From Hygrophila difformis (Eukaryota; Streptophyta; Magnoliopsida; Lamiales; Acanthaceae), in NCBI GenBank assembly GCA_030278955.1, contig JAOANR010000006.1, forward strand, positions 24,621,763-24,685,762: a DNA stretch of 64,000 bases, read 5' to 3'. Position numbers and translations under genes: made by a program. Of the stretch, positions 11,523 through 22,689 are shown piece by piece. Positions within the stretch are counted from its first letter, which is position 1. Every line of letters starts with the position of its first letter. The notes beneath the pieces are model-generated. The model did no database searches, had not been told where the DNA came from, and saw only the letters and a list, made by a program, of their open reading frames with translations.

Positions 11523-14050
11523 TGTAACACCCCGGTTTTTGGTCACCCAGGTCGGGATGTCACCGCCACATCTCCCTAGTAAGACACGGTTTCTCCGAGC
11601 TTACTAAAGAGATGCAAGGCTAGGTATTGCAGTATTTAAAACATTTAAAGCATTCAAAATAGCCCATACAATATAATTCGAAAATAATAATAGCATAGCG
11701 CAGCGGAAATATTTAGTTTAGTACAGTATCGCAGCGGAAAATATAAAAAGGGCCGACATGGCCAAAACACGGGTTAAACAGGCACGTTCATAATATAGTC
11801 TAAGTGCGAAATTTAAAAGCAAAATAACAATCCCCAAAATCCCATGCATGATTCGTGCTCACACATGCTCATTCCACATATTCTGTAAGGAAAGGAATAA
11901 AAATGGTTTTGGTCAGCAAAATTGCTGAGTAAGTTAACACATGCATGATCGTAGGGTTTAAAAGCCACTAATTTAATAATTCAACAAAAGCATGATAATA
12001 ACATAATATTTAATTTCATCTAATCAACTATTCAATAGCATAATTTATCTCAGGGCTCTATTTAATGACACATATCACATGGTTTAATCATAAAGCCATA
12101 ATTTAAATAAAGCATTTAAATAATTTAATTGGACAACAACATAATTTAATCTAATTTAATTTAATTTAGAATCCCCATTACATTCCCGATTTGGTATTTC
12201 AAAGTTTCACGATAGCATCGCGATGTCAACAAGTTTAGTCGGTAGCCCGGCGGCCGCAACCGTATCAGCCATACCCAGTACCACTCCGGAGCCTCGAGAA
12301 ACCCATACGGATATTCACGAGAGTGTAGGCTCTAAGTTTCGCCGTTTAGGCAATCCATATCTCAAATTTAGCGCGCGGGGTCACCATCGTCCATTACGGC
12401 ACGAAGTGAATCGTTAGGGGGCACCCTGCAGAGCACTCACCCCTAATTTTAATTTATCAAGTTTGTAAGGGGATTTAGTTTTTAAAATCTGCCTTCCATT
12501 GTATTAATTTAGAAATAATATCTCAATCCGTTTCAACCCTAAAGGTTAATTCCATGTTTCAACAAGATTTCAAGATTTCGTTTCGGTAAATCACAATTTA
12601 CTCCGAAATTCGTCTAAAATCAGATTTAATTCCAAAAATTCCAAAATTTCATATTTGACTCGGAAACATCAAGATCTACAACTTTCGTGTTTCAACTTTT
12701 TCAATCCGAGATACCTAAGTAGGTCAAAATCGCCAATTTTCGCATAAGAAGAATTCTGTCCGAGTTTAATATGTCACAGTTTAAAGATTTCAAATTCTAC
12801 CATATCAATTCAACTCCAAATTTAATGAAATTTGACAGGGATCATCTTAAGACATTTATCTACAACTTTCATGTTCGGCCAAAGATCTAAAACAGCCTAG
12901 ATCCTATGTCAAAAACGTGATCAAGATCATTCCTAAGTTCTGTCCAAGATTTCGAGATCTAGATTCAAACAGTTCGGTTTCAACGGGTTTTCACATATCA
13001 AATCAACTCCAAAAATTCCCAAATTTTTACAGTAGCTAGGTCTAAGTCTTAGGAACGTTTTTCGTGTTTTAAGTTTTTCCGTTTGAGTTCGTTTTAAGGG
13101 TCGGAAAAATTCAACAAATCTGTTGCGCCGGTAGAAAGTAATAGTTGACAGAATTTCGGTTTCATGTTAATCTTTTAGTTTTGAATGTTTTAATTCATCC
13201 CAAAACCATGTAAGAGTTAATTACAGTATCTATGAACGTCGGGGATGTCTAGTTCGGAGGCGTGGCTTCCAGATCACCGTTTCTCCTCTCCGTTCGTCGG
13301 GTTCTACGATCTAGATTCGATACGGGGTGTAGAAAGAAAAGAATCGAAGTTAGAATCCGTTTTCGGATTGAAACGTGAAGAGATTTATCGGACTAGAGCT
13401 TACCACAACGTTTGGAGACCTTGGATTTTCGTCCAAAGCTGCTGCCTCCGTTTAGTGCTTCCGTCGACTCCGAATTTAGGGTTTCGAACGTATAGAAGAT
13501 TGTAGGGTTTTGTAAACTTGTTTGGGGCTCCCAAGGGGCTTATTTATAGAATTCTCAATACCTAGGGCGTCCACATCTGACCTAAAGGTCTTGAGTCGAG
13601 AGATGTTCAACCGAAAGTCGAAAAATCCGCGTTCGGGCGAGAGATTCACGCAACAAACGAATCTGTGAAGTGGCGCGGTCGTGGCGCGCTAAAGCCCCTT
13701 CACCGCGCGGCCACCGCGCCGACTTTGCCTGGACTTCGGTCCGGGCGGGTCGTGCGATCCGTCGTGCTTTTCCGCCTCTCTTTCGGGTTTCTATCCCTCT
13801 ATGCTCCCGAATTCCGATTTCCGGGGTATATTCGGGTTCATACTTTCTCTCTAATTTTATTCTCAGTCTAATTGGATGTTTTGGACTCGAATACTCGAGT
13901 TCATTAGTGTCGGGTTTTGGTGTACCATTTATCCCTCCTTTTATTTAATTAAATTCCTTTAATTCCTTTTTAAGTAAAAATCTCATTTCTCATTTCCTCA
14001 TCTTTATTTATTTCTTTTATTTGCTGGATTTGTTTATTTATTTTTAGTAT

Positions 14051-14081
<31 letters not shown>

Positions 14082-14119
14082 TTGTTTTATTTTATGTTGG
14101 AAAATTCTCGGGTATTACA
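11523..14119 (-). repeat. 3' LTR (element sense), 2,597 bp
   Basis: It begins TGTAACACCCCGG and ends GGGTATTACA on the plus strand and pairs with 20085-22684. A TTTA microsatellite near 14040-14090 varies in length between the two LTRs. The short ORFs inside appear in both copies because the LTRs are nearly identical, and they do not look like genes. Confidence 0.95.
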
Positions 14120-14120
14120 G

Positions 14121-14134
14121 TCTACCCTCCTTAA
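14121..14134 (-). other. Polypurine tract of the full-length gypsy element
   Basis: The minus strand reads AAGGAGGGTAG directly next to the 3' LTR. It primes plus-strand DNA synthesis. Confidence 0.8.
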
Positions 14135-14348
14135 GAATCAACTTCGTCCTCGAAGTTGTGTTTCGGCTTTTCTCGTCTCGTGCTAAGGTCTTGTATTTGT
14201 TTTATTATGTTGTGACTGAACTTAGAATTAAAACTTCTAAGCTGCCTACGTACCCGGTAAAGGGATCAAGCCATAACGTAGTTCAAAAGTTTACAAAAAC
14301 GCACGAAAAATTAGGGGGTATGACATCCTCTCCCCCTTAAGATTGCAG

Positions 14349-15362
14349 TTATGTCCCCATAACTGTGTCGGAATCGGTTTGGAACAATGTCGGGTATCGT
14401 TCCCTCATATCGGATTCTACTTCCCAAGTTGTCGTCTCACTTTCGTGATTTGACCAAAGAACCTTAATCATTTTGATGGTTTTGTTCCTCGTTACTCGTT
14501 CCTTAGTATCGAGAATACGCACTGGGACTTCTTCGTAAGTCAAATCTTCATCGAGCTCAATTATCTCCGGTTGAAGTACATGTGTCGGGTCCGGCACATA
14601 CTTCTTTAGTTGTGCGACATGGAAGACATTATGAACTCTATCTAGGTGTGGCGGTAAAGCCAATCGGTAGGCTAGAGTTCCGACTCGTTCTAGAATTTCG
14701 TAAGGTCCTATGTATCGAGGACTTAACTTCCCTCGTTTGCCAAAGCGCATCACCCCCTTCATGGGTGATATCTTTAGCATGACCCTATCTCCCACTTGAA
14801 ATTCTAGGTCTCGTCGTCTCACGTCGGCATAACTCTTTTGACGGTCTTGAGCGGCTTTCATCTTCCCTTGGATCACTTTGATTTGTTGAGCCATGTCTTC
14901 GATAAGTTGTGGTCCCACTACCACGGACTTATCGTTTTCTTCCCAGCTCAAAGGGCTTCGGCACTTTCGTCCATACAATGCCTCGAAAGGTGCCATGCCG
15001 ATACTAGCATGGTAACTATTATTATAGGAAAACTCAATCAAGGGTAAATGAGATTCCCAATTCCCTTTGAATTCCAACACACATGCTCTTAGCATGTCTT
15101 CTAGTGTTTGGATTGTCCTCTCGGTTTGACCATCCGTCATCGGGTGGAATGCGGTGCTCATTTTGATTTGAGTACCGAGAGCTTTTTGTAACTCCGTCCA
15201 GAAATGAGAGACAAATCTACTGTCTCTATCGGAAATGATATCATGTGGTACTCCATGTCGTCGTACCACGTTATCAACGTAGGCTCGGGCCAATTGGTCC
15301 ATAGTCCACGTGTCTTTCATTGGGATAAATATGGCTGTCTTCGTTAGCCTATCCACAATCAC
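14349..15362 (-). CDS. Integrase catalytic core and chromodomain-like tail (downstream part of broken pol)
   Basis: The 337-codon frame starts inside the integrase core at [14 protein letters not shown]. It holds the second catalytic Asp (IISDRDSRF) and the catalytic Glu ([16 protein letters not shown]), then the GPY/F-type segment ([11 protein letters not shown]). It ends with a tail whose spacing fits the chromodomain of Tekay/Del chromoviruses ([10 protein letters not shown]...VLWSNH...TTWE). Chromodomains steer integration toward heterochromatin. The first catalytic Asp (SMDF) lies in the preceding frame (15359-17350). The join near 15360 has one base too few, so the enzyme cannot be made as one chain without frameshifting. 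Confidence 0.9.
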   Translation of the reverse strand: MIVDRLTKTAIFIPMKDTWTMDQLARAYVDNVVRRHGVPHDIISDRDSRFVSHFWTELQKALGTQIKMSTAFHPMTDGQTERTIQTLEDMLRACVLEFKGNWESHLPLIEFSYNNSYHASIGMAPFEALYGRKCRSPLSWEENDKSVVVGPQLIEDMAQQIKVIQGKMKAAQDRQKSYADVRRRDLEFQVGDRVMLKISPMKGVMRFGKRGKLSPRYIGPYEILERVGTLAYRLALPPHLDRVHNVFHVAQLKKYVPDPTHVLQPEIIELDEDLTYEEVPVRILDTKERVTRNKTIKMIKVLWSNHESETTTWEVESDMRERYPTLFQTDSDTVMGT

Positions 15363-17350
15363 CCAATCTTGTTCATGCCTTTAGGTGATCGGGGTAATCC
15401 CGAGACAAAGTCCATTGAGATGCTATCCCACTTCCAACTTGGAATCTCTAGTGGTTGCATCAATCCTAAGGGTTTATGTCGCACTGCCTTAACCTTTTGG
15501 CAGGTGAGACATCTCGCCACGAAATTTGCCACTTCCTTCTTCATTCCCGGCCACCAATAGATCTTCTTCAGATCTTTGTATAGCTTGTCACCTCCGGGAT
15601 GTACGGAATATGGCGTGTTGTGCCCTTCCTCCATCAGCCTTTGCTTCAATTCGGCACATTTAAGAGGCACACACCATCTACCTTTAAAACGGATGCTTCC
15701 ATCCTCGTGGACAGCAAATCCTATTGCCTTTCCTTCGGCAATATACCCTTTTATCTTCTCGAGTTTCGGATCGCCCGGTTGAGCGAGTCGAATCTCGTCT
15801 AATATGGGAGTTTCTACGACCATGGCATTGACCGTTTCTCTCACTGTGCCAGAATGCACAAGTTCTAACTCCAATCTTGCCAATTCCATATACAATGCCG
15901 GCGGAATTACCAACGAGTTTGTCACGTGTTGGGTTTTCCGTCTTAGGGCATCGGCTACCACATTCGCCTTCCCCTCGTGGTATGCTATCTCTAAATCGTA
16001 GTCTTTAATAAGTTCCAACCACCTTCGCTGTCTCAAATTCAACTCCTTCTGAGTGAATATATATTTCAAGCTCTTGTGGTCGGTGAACATTCGACACTTC
16101 CGCCCATAAAGATAATGTCTCCATATCTTTAGAGCGAAAACGACCGCTGCCAACTCCAGGTCATGTGTCGGATAATTTTCCTCGTGAGGTTTTAGTTGGC
16201 GTGATGCATAGGCTACGACTCTCGAGTCTTGCATCAAGACACAACCTAAACCTTCCTTCGAAGCATCGCTATATACTTCGAAGTCACCATTCTCTGATGG
16301 TAATGTTAATACGGGTGTGGTTGTGAGTCGTTTCTTCAGCTCTTGAAACGATGTCTCACATGCTTCGGTCCACTCGTATTTTGCTCCTTTCTTAAGTAGC
16401 TGGGTCAAAGGACGTGCAATTCTTGAAAAGTCCTTCACAAATCGTCTATAATATCCGGCTAATCCAAGGAAACTTCTTATTTCCGTTGGACTTTTCGGAG
16501 TTGCCCATTCAGTTACGGCAGAGACTTTTGCCGGATCTACTGATACTCCATCAGCGGATACTATGTGTCCGAGAAATGTCACTTCTTTCAGCCAGAAGTC
16601 ACATTTCGACAGCTTGCCGTATAGTTGGTTTCTTCGCAAGATTTCCAACACTTGATGTAAGTGCTTCGCATGCTCCTCCTCGCTCTTCGAGTAGATCAGG
16701 ATGTCGTCGATGAACACTACGACACACTGGTCTAGCAATTCTCGGAACACGTTGTTCATGAGATTCATGAACATGGCCGGAGCATTTGTTAACCCGAAGG
16801 ATAACACTGTGAACTCGTAATGGCCATATCGTGTTCGAAACGCCGTCTTTGGAATGTCCTTCTCGGCAATCCTCAATTGATGATACCCAGATCGCAAATC
16901 GATCTTCGAGAATACTGAAGCTCCCTTCAGTTGATCAAACAGATCCTCTATTCTCGGTAGGGGGTATTTATTCTTAATGGTCACTTGGTTTAGTCCTCGG
17001 TAATCTATGCAAAGACGTAGTCCTCCGTCTTTCTTCTTGACAAACAAAACCAGTGCTCCCCAAGGGGACGTACTCGGTCTTATGTAACCTTTTCCCAATA
17101 GCTCCTCGAGTTGTTCCTTTAACTCCTTCATTTCCAGTGGTGACATCCGGTACGGAGCTTTTGAGACAGGCTCTGTCCCCGGAATGAGATCTATCGTGAA
17201 TTCAAGATCTCTCTCAGGTGGCATGCCCGGAACGTCTTCAGGGAACACGTCCGGGTATTCTCTTACCACTGGTATGCTATCAACCTTGTTCTCTTCCGCC
17301 TCAAGGTTGTGCACATAGCACGCATATAGTTCATACCCCTTACGCATCAA
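15359..17350 (-). CDS. Pol: reverse transcriptase, RNase H and integrase N-terminus
   Basis: The 663-codon frame contains Ty3/gypsy RT from about residue 90. It shows the motifs [25 protein letters not shown] and [11 protein letters not shown], and the active site [11 protein letters not shown] at residues 211-221. RNase H begins near residue 359 ([10 protein letters not shown], with TDHKSL near 423-428) and ends at VVADALRRK. The usual VADALSRK reads ADALRRK here. The integrase HHCC zinc finger follows ([11 protein letters not shown]...CLTCQK), then [13 protein letters not shown]. The chain stops at 15359, where a single-base loss shifts the integrase out of frame. Upstream the frame continues without a start codon into protease, separated only by a TAA at 17387-17389. 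Confidence 0.93.
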   Translation of the reverse strand: MMRKGYELYACYVHNLEAEENKVDSIPVVREYPDVFPEDVPGMPPERDLEFTIDLIPGTEPVSKAPYRMSPLEMKELKEQLEELLGKGYIRPSTSPWGALVLFVKKKDGGLRLCIDYRGLNQVTIKNKYPLPRIEDLFDQLKGASVFSKIDLRSGYHQLRIAEKDIPKTAFRTRYGHYEFTVLSFGLTNAPAMFMNLMNNVFRELLDQCVVVFIDDILIYSKSEEEHAKHLHQVLEILRRNQLYGKLSKCDFWLKEVTFLGHIVSADGVSVDPAKVSAVTEWATPKSPTEIRSFLGLAGYYRRFVKDFSRIARPLTQLLKKGAKYEWTEACETSFQELKKRLTTTPVLTLPSENGDFEVYSDASKEGLGCVLMQDSRVVAYASRQLKPHEENYPTHDLELAAVVFALKIWRHYLYGRKCRMFTDHKSLKYIFTQKELNLRQRRWLELIKDYDLEIAYHEGKANVVADALRRKTQHVTNSLVIPPALYMELARLELELVHSGTVRETVNAMVVETPILDEIRLAQPGDPKLEKIKGYIAEGKAIGFAVHEDGSIRFKGRWCVPLKCAELKQRLMEEGHNTPYSVHPGGDKLYKDLKKIYWWPGMKKEVANFVARCLTCQKVKAVRHKPLGLMQPLEIPSWKWDSISMDFVSGLPRSPKGMNKIG

Positions 17351-17386
17351 GTTACTTAGTTTAAGTGCACTAACGATTTTGTTACT

Positions 17387-17815
17387 TTACTTAGGGGGCT
17401 GAGAGTAAAAGATAACTCTCTTTCCCCTACTTTTTGACAAGGTGATCTTTTGCTTTTGGCATTCGATCACCGCTTTATACTGGGATAGCCAATCCATCCC
17501 CAGTATGATGTCAAAGTCTCTTAAGTTAAATTCTACCAAGTTCGCGAAGAATTCTACGTTCTTTATCACTATAGGAATTCCGTTGTATCGTTTAGAGCAA
17601 GACACTATTTCTCCAGAAGGCAATTGAATTCCTAAGCTAATTCTCTCGCACTTAGGTAGATCTAACTCAGGCACTATCCTTGATGCAATAATTGAGCAAC
17701 TAGCTTCAGAATCAAATAGAACTCTAAGGGGTGTATTCAAAACGTGAAATGTACCTGCCATCACTTCTCCTTGCGCAGGCACGTCCGCTTGGTTCACCAC
17801 GTTCAGCCTCCCCAT
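17387..17815 (-). CDS. Retropepsin-type aspartic protease segment with altered active site
   Basis: The 142-codon stretch is in frame with gag upstream and pol downstream. It starts at GRLNVVNQADV and contains the active-site block RVLFDSEASCSIIAS and the later motif DIILGMDWLS. Gypsy proteases carry DSG or DTG at the active site; here Gly is replaced by Glu (DSE), which would be expected to inactivate the enzyme. Stops at both ends (17945-17947 upstream, 17387-17389 downstream) isolate the segment. The methionine at 17815 is only the first internal Met, not necessarily a true start. Confidence 0.85.
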   Translation of the reverse strand: MGRLNVVNQADVPAQGEVMAGTFHVLNTPLRVLFDSEASCSIIASRIVPELDLPKCERISLGIQLPSGEIVSCSKRYNGIPIVIKNVEFFANLVEFNLRDFDIILGMDWLSQYKAVIECQKQKITLSKSRGKRVIFYSQPPK

Positions 17816-17944
17816 AGGGCGTCCCTGATTGCCCTGCTGATTCGCATTCGGCTGCTGATTTTGTTGCTGGTTTTGATTCTGTGGGGGAGGAGGTCGTTGG
17901 TTCTGGTTCTGGTTTTGCGGCCTATTTTGAGGGGGTCTGTACCC

Positions 17945-19078
17945 TTAGTTATTGTCGTTTCGCCCGTTTTGGTTTTGAGGCTGTTCTTGCCCCGCGACTA
18001 AGTCGTCCCTCTTTGTTATGTTCTCAAGCCTAGTTCGGCAATCCCGTCGAACGTGACCCATTCGACCGCATCGGTAACAGGCGCCTTGTTGCGGGCATCC
18101 CCTTGCCAGGTGTGGTCGTCCACATCTCGGGCAAGGCGGTACCGGATCTTCTTGATTGAACCTCCTCCCAGTGTTGTTTTGTTGGGGCCTATTCGACCCT
18201 CTGCGCTGCTCGTTCCTTCCAGTGTTGTTCTCGTTTCTTGAGTCTCGGCTTCTCTTGTCTTGAGGACCCCTGCTGGACTCCCCACTCACCCTTCTTTTCA
18301 GCTGCTGCACGCGTGCTACCGCTACAGCGCGATCGTATACGGCTTGCAAATCGGGGTAGTGTACTCCCGCGATCACCTCGCGCACAGACAGGTTTAGTCC
18401 CATCTCGAACTTCTGTGCCTTTTCTGCATCAGTGGGCACTAGCCTTGGTGCGAACCTCACCAGCTCCTTGAAGCGTGTGTAGTATTCTTGCACCGTTTGG
18501 CTTCCTTGCTTCAGCGACAGGAACTCTTCGTACATGGCAGCTTTAGTACTCAAGGGATAGAATCGATCCCTGAGTAGTTCCATCATCTCCATCCACGAGT
18601 AAGGCTCGTCATCTTCAGTCAGTTTGGCTTGCGTTGCTTGCCACCAGTCATCAGCTTCGCCTCCCAAGTAGTATGAAGCGACATGTACCCTCTCTCCTTC
18701 CGGACATTTGACCGCTCCCAGCAGCTTGTCAAAAGTCCGGATCCATTCCTCCAGTTTAGCTGGATCCTCCTCACCAGCATAGTGGGGCGGCTGGTAGGGA
18801 TTCACCATCGCCAGGTAGTTAGGGCGAGCTTGGAGCGGAGGTACCGCCGCAGCTTGACCCTGGTTGACTTGCGCGTTTCCGAGCGCAATCAACACTTCCT
18901 CTATCGTCCTAAGACGATCGCCCACATTGTTCGGTGCGGGGGCGTCCTGCGCACCTTGGGGTTGTTCCTCATCAGGTTGAATTGGTTTAGTGACGTTTGG
19001 TGGTGTTTCAGTAGGTGTTTCAGTGGTGGTTTGGGGAGCGGGTTGGGTTCTGCCTCTTCCTCTTCCTCTGGGTGCCAT
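17945..19078 (-). CDS. Gag polyprotein
   Basis: The start is placed at the ATG at 19078 (MAPRGRGRGRTQ), giving 377 residues; an open frame continues upstream but lacks gag similarity. A Pro/Gln-rich N-terminus is followed by the Retrotrans_gag domain (KLEEWIRTFDKLLGAV, YLGGEADDWWQAT, RFYPLSTKAAMYEEFLSLKQ). A basic linker precedes a CCHC zinc knuckle, CYRCGRMGHVRRDC, near residues 334-347, which binds genomic RNA. The frame ends at TAA (17945-17947). After it, the same frame continues for 43 codons of Asn/Gln/Pro-rich spacer into protease. The stop could be a mutation or a readthrough signal; mutation seems likelier because two other breaks exist. Confidence 0.92.
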   Translation of the reverse strand: MAPRGRGRGRTQPAPQTTTETPTETPPNVTKPIQPDEEQPQGAQDAPAPNNVGDRLRTIEEVLIALGNAQVNQGQAAAVPPLQARPNYLAMVNPYQPPHYAGEEDPAKLEEWIRTFDKLLGAVKCPEGERVHVASYYLGGEADDWWQATQAKLTEDDEPYSWMEMMELLRDRFYPLSTKAAMYEEFLSLKQGSQTVQEYYTRFKELVRFAPRLVPTDAEKAQKFEMGLNLSVREVIAGVHYPDLQAVYDRAVAVARVQQLKRRVSGESSRGPQDKRSRDSRNENNTGRNEQRRGSNRPQQNNTGRRFNQEDPVPPCPRCGRPHLARGCPQQGACYRCGRMGHVRRDCRTRLENITKRDDLVAGQEQPQNQNGRNDNN

Positions 19079-19343
19079 TCTGGTACAAATATGATAGATT
19101 AGGGCTGGTGAATTTAGCATATAGTCTAAGCAATTTCTATGAATATATATATGTGTGTAGTAATTTAGCACGTGGTGCTTTGTTCGGATTAAGAAGCATC
19201 GTATGCTTCGGGGGTTTTATTTTAAAGTTTCCCTTTCGATTTTGAAAAAAATAAATAAACCGGCCATTTTATTTCCTCAAAAGAAATTTTAGTACAAAAG
19301 TAGAAATATTTTTCTAGCAAAACAATGTCTAACAATAGAATCT

Positions 19344-19601
19344 CTAGTGCCTCATGACGTCTCCCGGTGGGGTAGCAGGATCTTCCTCCGGATCTTCCTC
19401 CTCCGAACTCGGCGGTAGTAGGTCGTCAAAGATAGTGTTTAAGTCTTGCCCGTGGGCATCGATGTATTCTTTTAGTATTAAGTTTTGTGTAGTGAGGGTT
19501 TGGACTTGGCGCTCGAGTTGGTTTATGCGGTGATGTTCCGCCTCTCTCAAGTTGCCCATGTGATGTAAATTGGCCTCCAACTGAGCCATACGGTACTTCA
19601 T
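19344..19601 (-). CDS. Small coiled-coil ORF upstream of gag
   Basis: The 85-codon ORF lies in the element leader, sense to gag and about 270 bp upstream of it. It has a heptad-like Leu/Ile pattern (MAQLEANLHHMGNL, HHRINQLERQVQTLTTQN) and an acidic, proline-containing tail (SSEEEDPEEDPATPPG). I do not recognise a family. It may be a minor element-encoded protein, an upstream regulatory ORF, or chance. The composition looks protein-like and there is no internal stop. Confidence 0.45.
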   Translation of the reverse strand: MKYRMAQLEANLHHMGNLREAEHHRINQLERQVQTLTTQNLILKEYIDAHGQDLNTIFDDLLPPSSEEEDPEEDPATPPGDVMRH

Positions 19602-19702
19602 TTACTCTAGGGTTTGGTGGGAATCGAGATGTACACTCATCATCCTGACCATCAACTGCATCATGTCTTGACTAGCCATCTAGCGCAAGCAAGAGATCTA
19701 AG

Positions 19703-19866
19703 TTAATATTCGCCAAGATTCTAAGTTCAATTCGCCAAGATTCTAGGTTCAATTCGCCAAGATTCTAAGTTCAAGTTTCACCAAGATTCTAGGTTTAATT
19801 CGCCAAGATTCTAAGTTCAAGTTTCGCCAAGATTCTAGGTTCAAGTTTCCAAGATTCTAAGTTCAT
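19703..19866 (-). repeat. Tandem minisatellite in gypsy leader
   Basis: About seven copies of a 22-25-bp unit built on CGCCAAGATTCTAAGTTCAA, alternating TAAG and TAGG variants. It lies between the primer-binding site and the small upstream ORF. Variable leader repeats are common in large plant gypsy elements. Confidence 0.85.
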
Positions 19867-20067
19867 AGCAGAGATGCAGTATGCAAATGCAAATGATATT
19901 TCCCACCAATAATAATTTAATGCACCACATGTATATATATATTCCCATGGGTTTTAAAAAAAAAATTTCTCCATGGAAATAATAATTTAAAATTTAAAAT
20001 AATAGTCAAAATATTAATAATAGTTTTAAAATAGTAATGGTTTAAAAATAATAGTTTAAAAATAGCC

Positions 20068-20081
20068 GGGCTCTGATACCA
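20068..20081 (-). other. Primer-binding site, initiator Met-tRNA
   Basis: The minus strand reads TGGTATCAGAGCCC, a perfect match to the 3' end complement of plant initiator Met-tRNA. It is separated from the LTR (20085) by three bases. Confidence 0.92.
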
Positions 20082-20084
20082 ACT

Positions 20085-22684
20085 TGTAACACCCCGGTTT
20101 TTGGTCACCCAGGTCGGGATGTCACCGCCACATCTCCCTAGTAAGACACGGTTTCTCCGAGCTTACTAAAGAGATGCAAGGCTAGGTATTGCAGTATTTA
20201 AAACATTTAAAGCATTCAAAATAGTCCATACAATATAATTCGAAAATAATAATAGCATAGCGCAGCGGAAATATTTAGTTTAGTACAGTATCACAGCGGA
20301 AAATATAAAAAGGACCGACATGGCCAAAACACGGGTTAAACAGGCCCGTTCATAATATAGTCTAAGTGCGAAATTTAAAAGCAAAATAACAATCCCCAAA
20401 ATCCCATGCATGATTCGTGCTCACACATGCTCATTCCACATATTCTGTAAGGAAAGGAATAAAAATGGTTTTGGTCAGCAAAATTGCTGAGTAAGTTAAC
20501 ACATGCATGATCGTAGGGTTTAAAAGCCACTAATTTAATAATTTAACAAAAGCATGATAATAACATAATATTTAATTTCATCTAATCAACTATTCAATAG
20601 CATAATTTATCTCAGGGCTCTATTTAATGACACATATCACATGGTTTAATCATAAAGCCATAATTTAAATAAAGCATTTAAATATTTTAATTGGACAACA
20701 ACATAATTTAATCTAATTTAATTTAATTTAGAATCCCCATTACATTCCCGATTTGGTATTTCAAAGTTTCACGATAGCATCGCGATGTCAACAAGTTTAG
20801 TCGGTAGCCCGGCGGCCGCAACCGTATCAGCCATACCCAGTACCACTCCGGAGCCTCGGGAAACCCATACGGATATTCACGAGAGTGTAGGCTCTAAGTT
20901 TCGCCGTTTAGGCAATCCATATCTCAAATTTAGCGCGCGGGGTCACCATCGTCCATTACGGCACGAAGTGAATCGTTAGGGGGCACCCTGCAGAGCACTC
21001 ACCCCTAATTTTAATTTATCAAGTTTGTAAGGGGATTTAGTTTTTAAAATCTGCCTTCCATTGTATTAATTTAGAAATAATATCTCAATCCGTTTCAACC
21101 CTAAAGGTTAATTCAATGTTTCAACAAGATTTCAAGATTTCGTTTCGGTAAATCACAGTTTACTCCGAAATTCGTCTAAAATCAGATTTAATTCCAAAAA
21201 TTCCAAAATTTCATATTTGACTCGGAAACATCAAGATCTACAACTTTCGTGTTTCAACTTTTTCAATCCGAGATACCTAAGTAGGTCAAAATCGCCAATT
21301 TTCGCATAAGAAGAATTCTGTCCGAGTTTAATATGTCACAGTTTAAAGATTTCAAATTCTACCATATCAATTCAACTCCAAATTTAATGAAATTTGACAG
21401 GGATCATCTTAAGACATTTATCTACAACTTTCATGTTCGGCCAAAGATCTAAAACAGCCTAGATCCTATGTCAAAAACGTGATCAAGATCATTCCTAAGT
21501 TCTGTCCAAGATTTCGAGATCTAGATTCAAACAGTTCGGTTTCAACGGGTTTTCACATATCAAATCAACTCCAAAAATTCCCAAATTTTTACAGTAGCTA
21601 GGTCTAAGTCTTAGGAACGTTTTTCGTGTTTTAAGTTTTTCCGTTTGAGTTCGTTTTAAGGGTCGGAAAAATTCAACAAATCTGTTGCGCCGGTAGAAAG
21701 TAATAGTTGACAGAATTTCGGTTTCATGTTAATCTTTTAGTTTTGAATGTTTTAATTCATCCCAAAACCATGTAAGAGTTAACTTACAGTATCTATGAAC
21801 GTCGGGGATGTCTAGTTCGGAGGCGTGGCTTCCAGATCACCGTTTCTCCTCTCCGTTCGTCGGGTTCTACGATCTAGATTCGATACGGGGTGTAGAAAGA
21901 AAAGAATCGAAGTTAGAATCCGTTTTCGGATTGAAACGTGAAAAGATTTATCGGACTAGAGCTTACCACAACGTTTGGAGACCTTGGATTTTCGTCCAAA
22001 GCTGCTGCCTCCGTTTGGTGCTTTCCGTCGACTCCGAATTTAGGGTTTCGAACGTATAGAAGATTGTAGGGTTTTGTAAACTTGTTTGGGGCTCCCAAGG
22101 GGCTTATTTATAGAATTCTCAATCCCTAGGGCGTCCACATCTGACCTAAAGGTCTTGAGTCGAGAGATGTTCAACCGAAAGTCGAAAAATCCGCGTTCGG
22201 GCGAGAGATTCACGCAACAAACGAATCTGTGAAGTGGCGCGGTCGTGGCGCGCTAAAGCCCCTTCACCGCGCGGCCACCGCGCCGACTTCGCCTGGACTT
22301 CGATCCGGGCGGGTCGTGCGATCCGTCGTGCTTTTCCGCCTCTCTTTCGGGTTTCTATCCCTCTATGCTCCCGAATTCCGATTTCCGGGGTATATTCGGG
22401 TTCATACTTTCTCTCTAATTTTATTCTCAGTCTAATTGGATGTTTTGGACTCGAATACTCGAGTTCATTAGTGTCGGGTTTTGGTGTACCATTTATCCCT
22501 CCTTTTATTTAATTAAATTCCTTTAATTCCTTTTTAAGTAAAAATCTCATTTCTCATTTCCTTATCTTTATTTATTTCTTTTATTTGCTGGATTTGTTTA
22601 TTTATTTATAGTATTTATTTTATTTATTTATTTATTTATTTAATTATTGTTTTATTTTATGTTGGAAAATTCTCGGGTATTACA
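20085..22684 (-). repeat. 5' LTR (element sense), 2,600 bp
   Basis: Pairs with 11523-14119 and shows the same TG...CA termini. Differences are single bases scattered along the length plus microsatellite length changes near 22595-22650. Confidence 0.95.
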
Positions 22685-22689
22685 TTAAG
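22685..22689. repeat. Target-site duplication TTAAG (right copy)
   Basis: Identical to 11518-11522, directly outside the right LTR of the full-length gypsy element. Confidence 0.92.

Larger units (their letters stand above)
11523..22684 (-). mobile_element. Full-length, young Ty3/gypsy Tekay/Del-type chromovirus (11,162 bp)
   Basis: Two LTRs (11523-14119 and 20085-22684) differ by only about 15-20 substitutions, well under 1%. The 5-bp duplication TTAAG lies at 11518-11522 and again at 22685-22689. Read right to left, the order is 5' LTR, Met-tRNA primer-binding site, leader with a small coiled-coil ORF and tandem repeats, gag, protease, reverse transcriptase, RNase H, integrase with a C-terminal chromodomain-like tail, polypurine tract and 3' LTR. 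Gag to RNase H share one frame, as is normal for the family, but two in-frame stops (17945-17947 and 17387-17389) and one frameshift in integrase (about 15360) break it. The insertion is recent but the copy looks defective. Confidence 0.95.

Noticed and set aside
13245..13948. Short frames in the young gypsy LTRs (13245-13505, 13665-13948 and their copies near 21808-22512)
   Set aside because: Identical pairs because LTRs are identical; they run against the element sense and have no recognisable domain.
14582..19245. Many plus-strand frames opposite gag and pol of the gypsy element
   Set aside because: Antisense shadows of a GC-richer coding region; their codon pattern mirrors the real genes on the minus strand.
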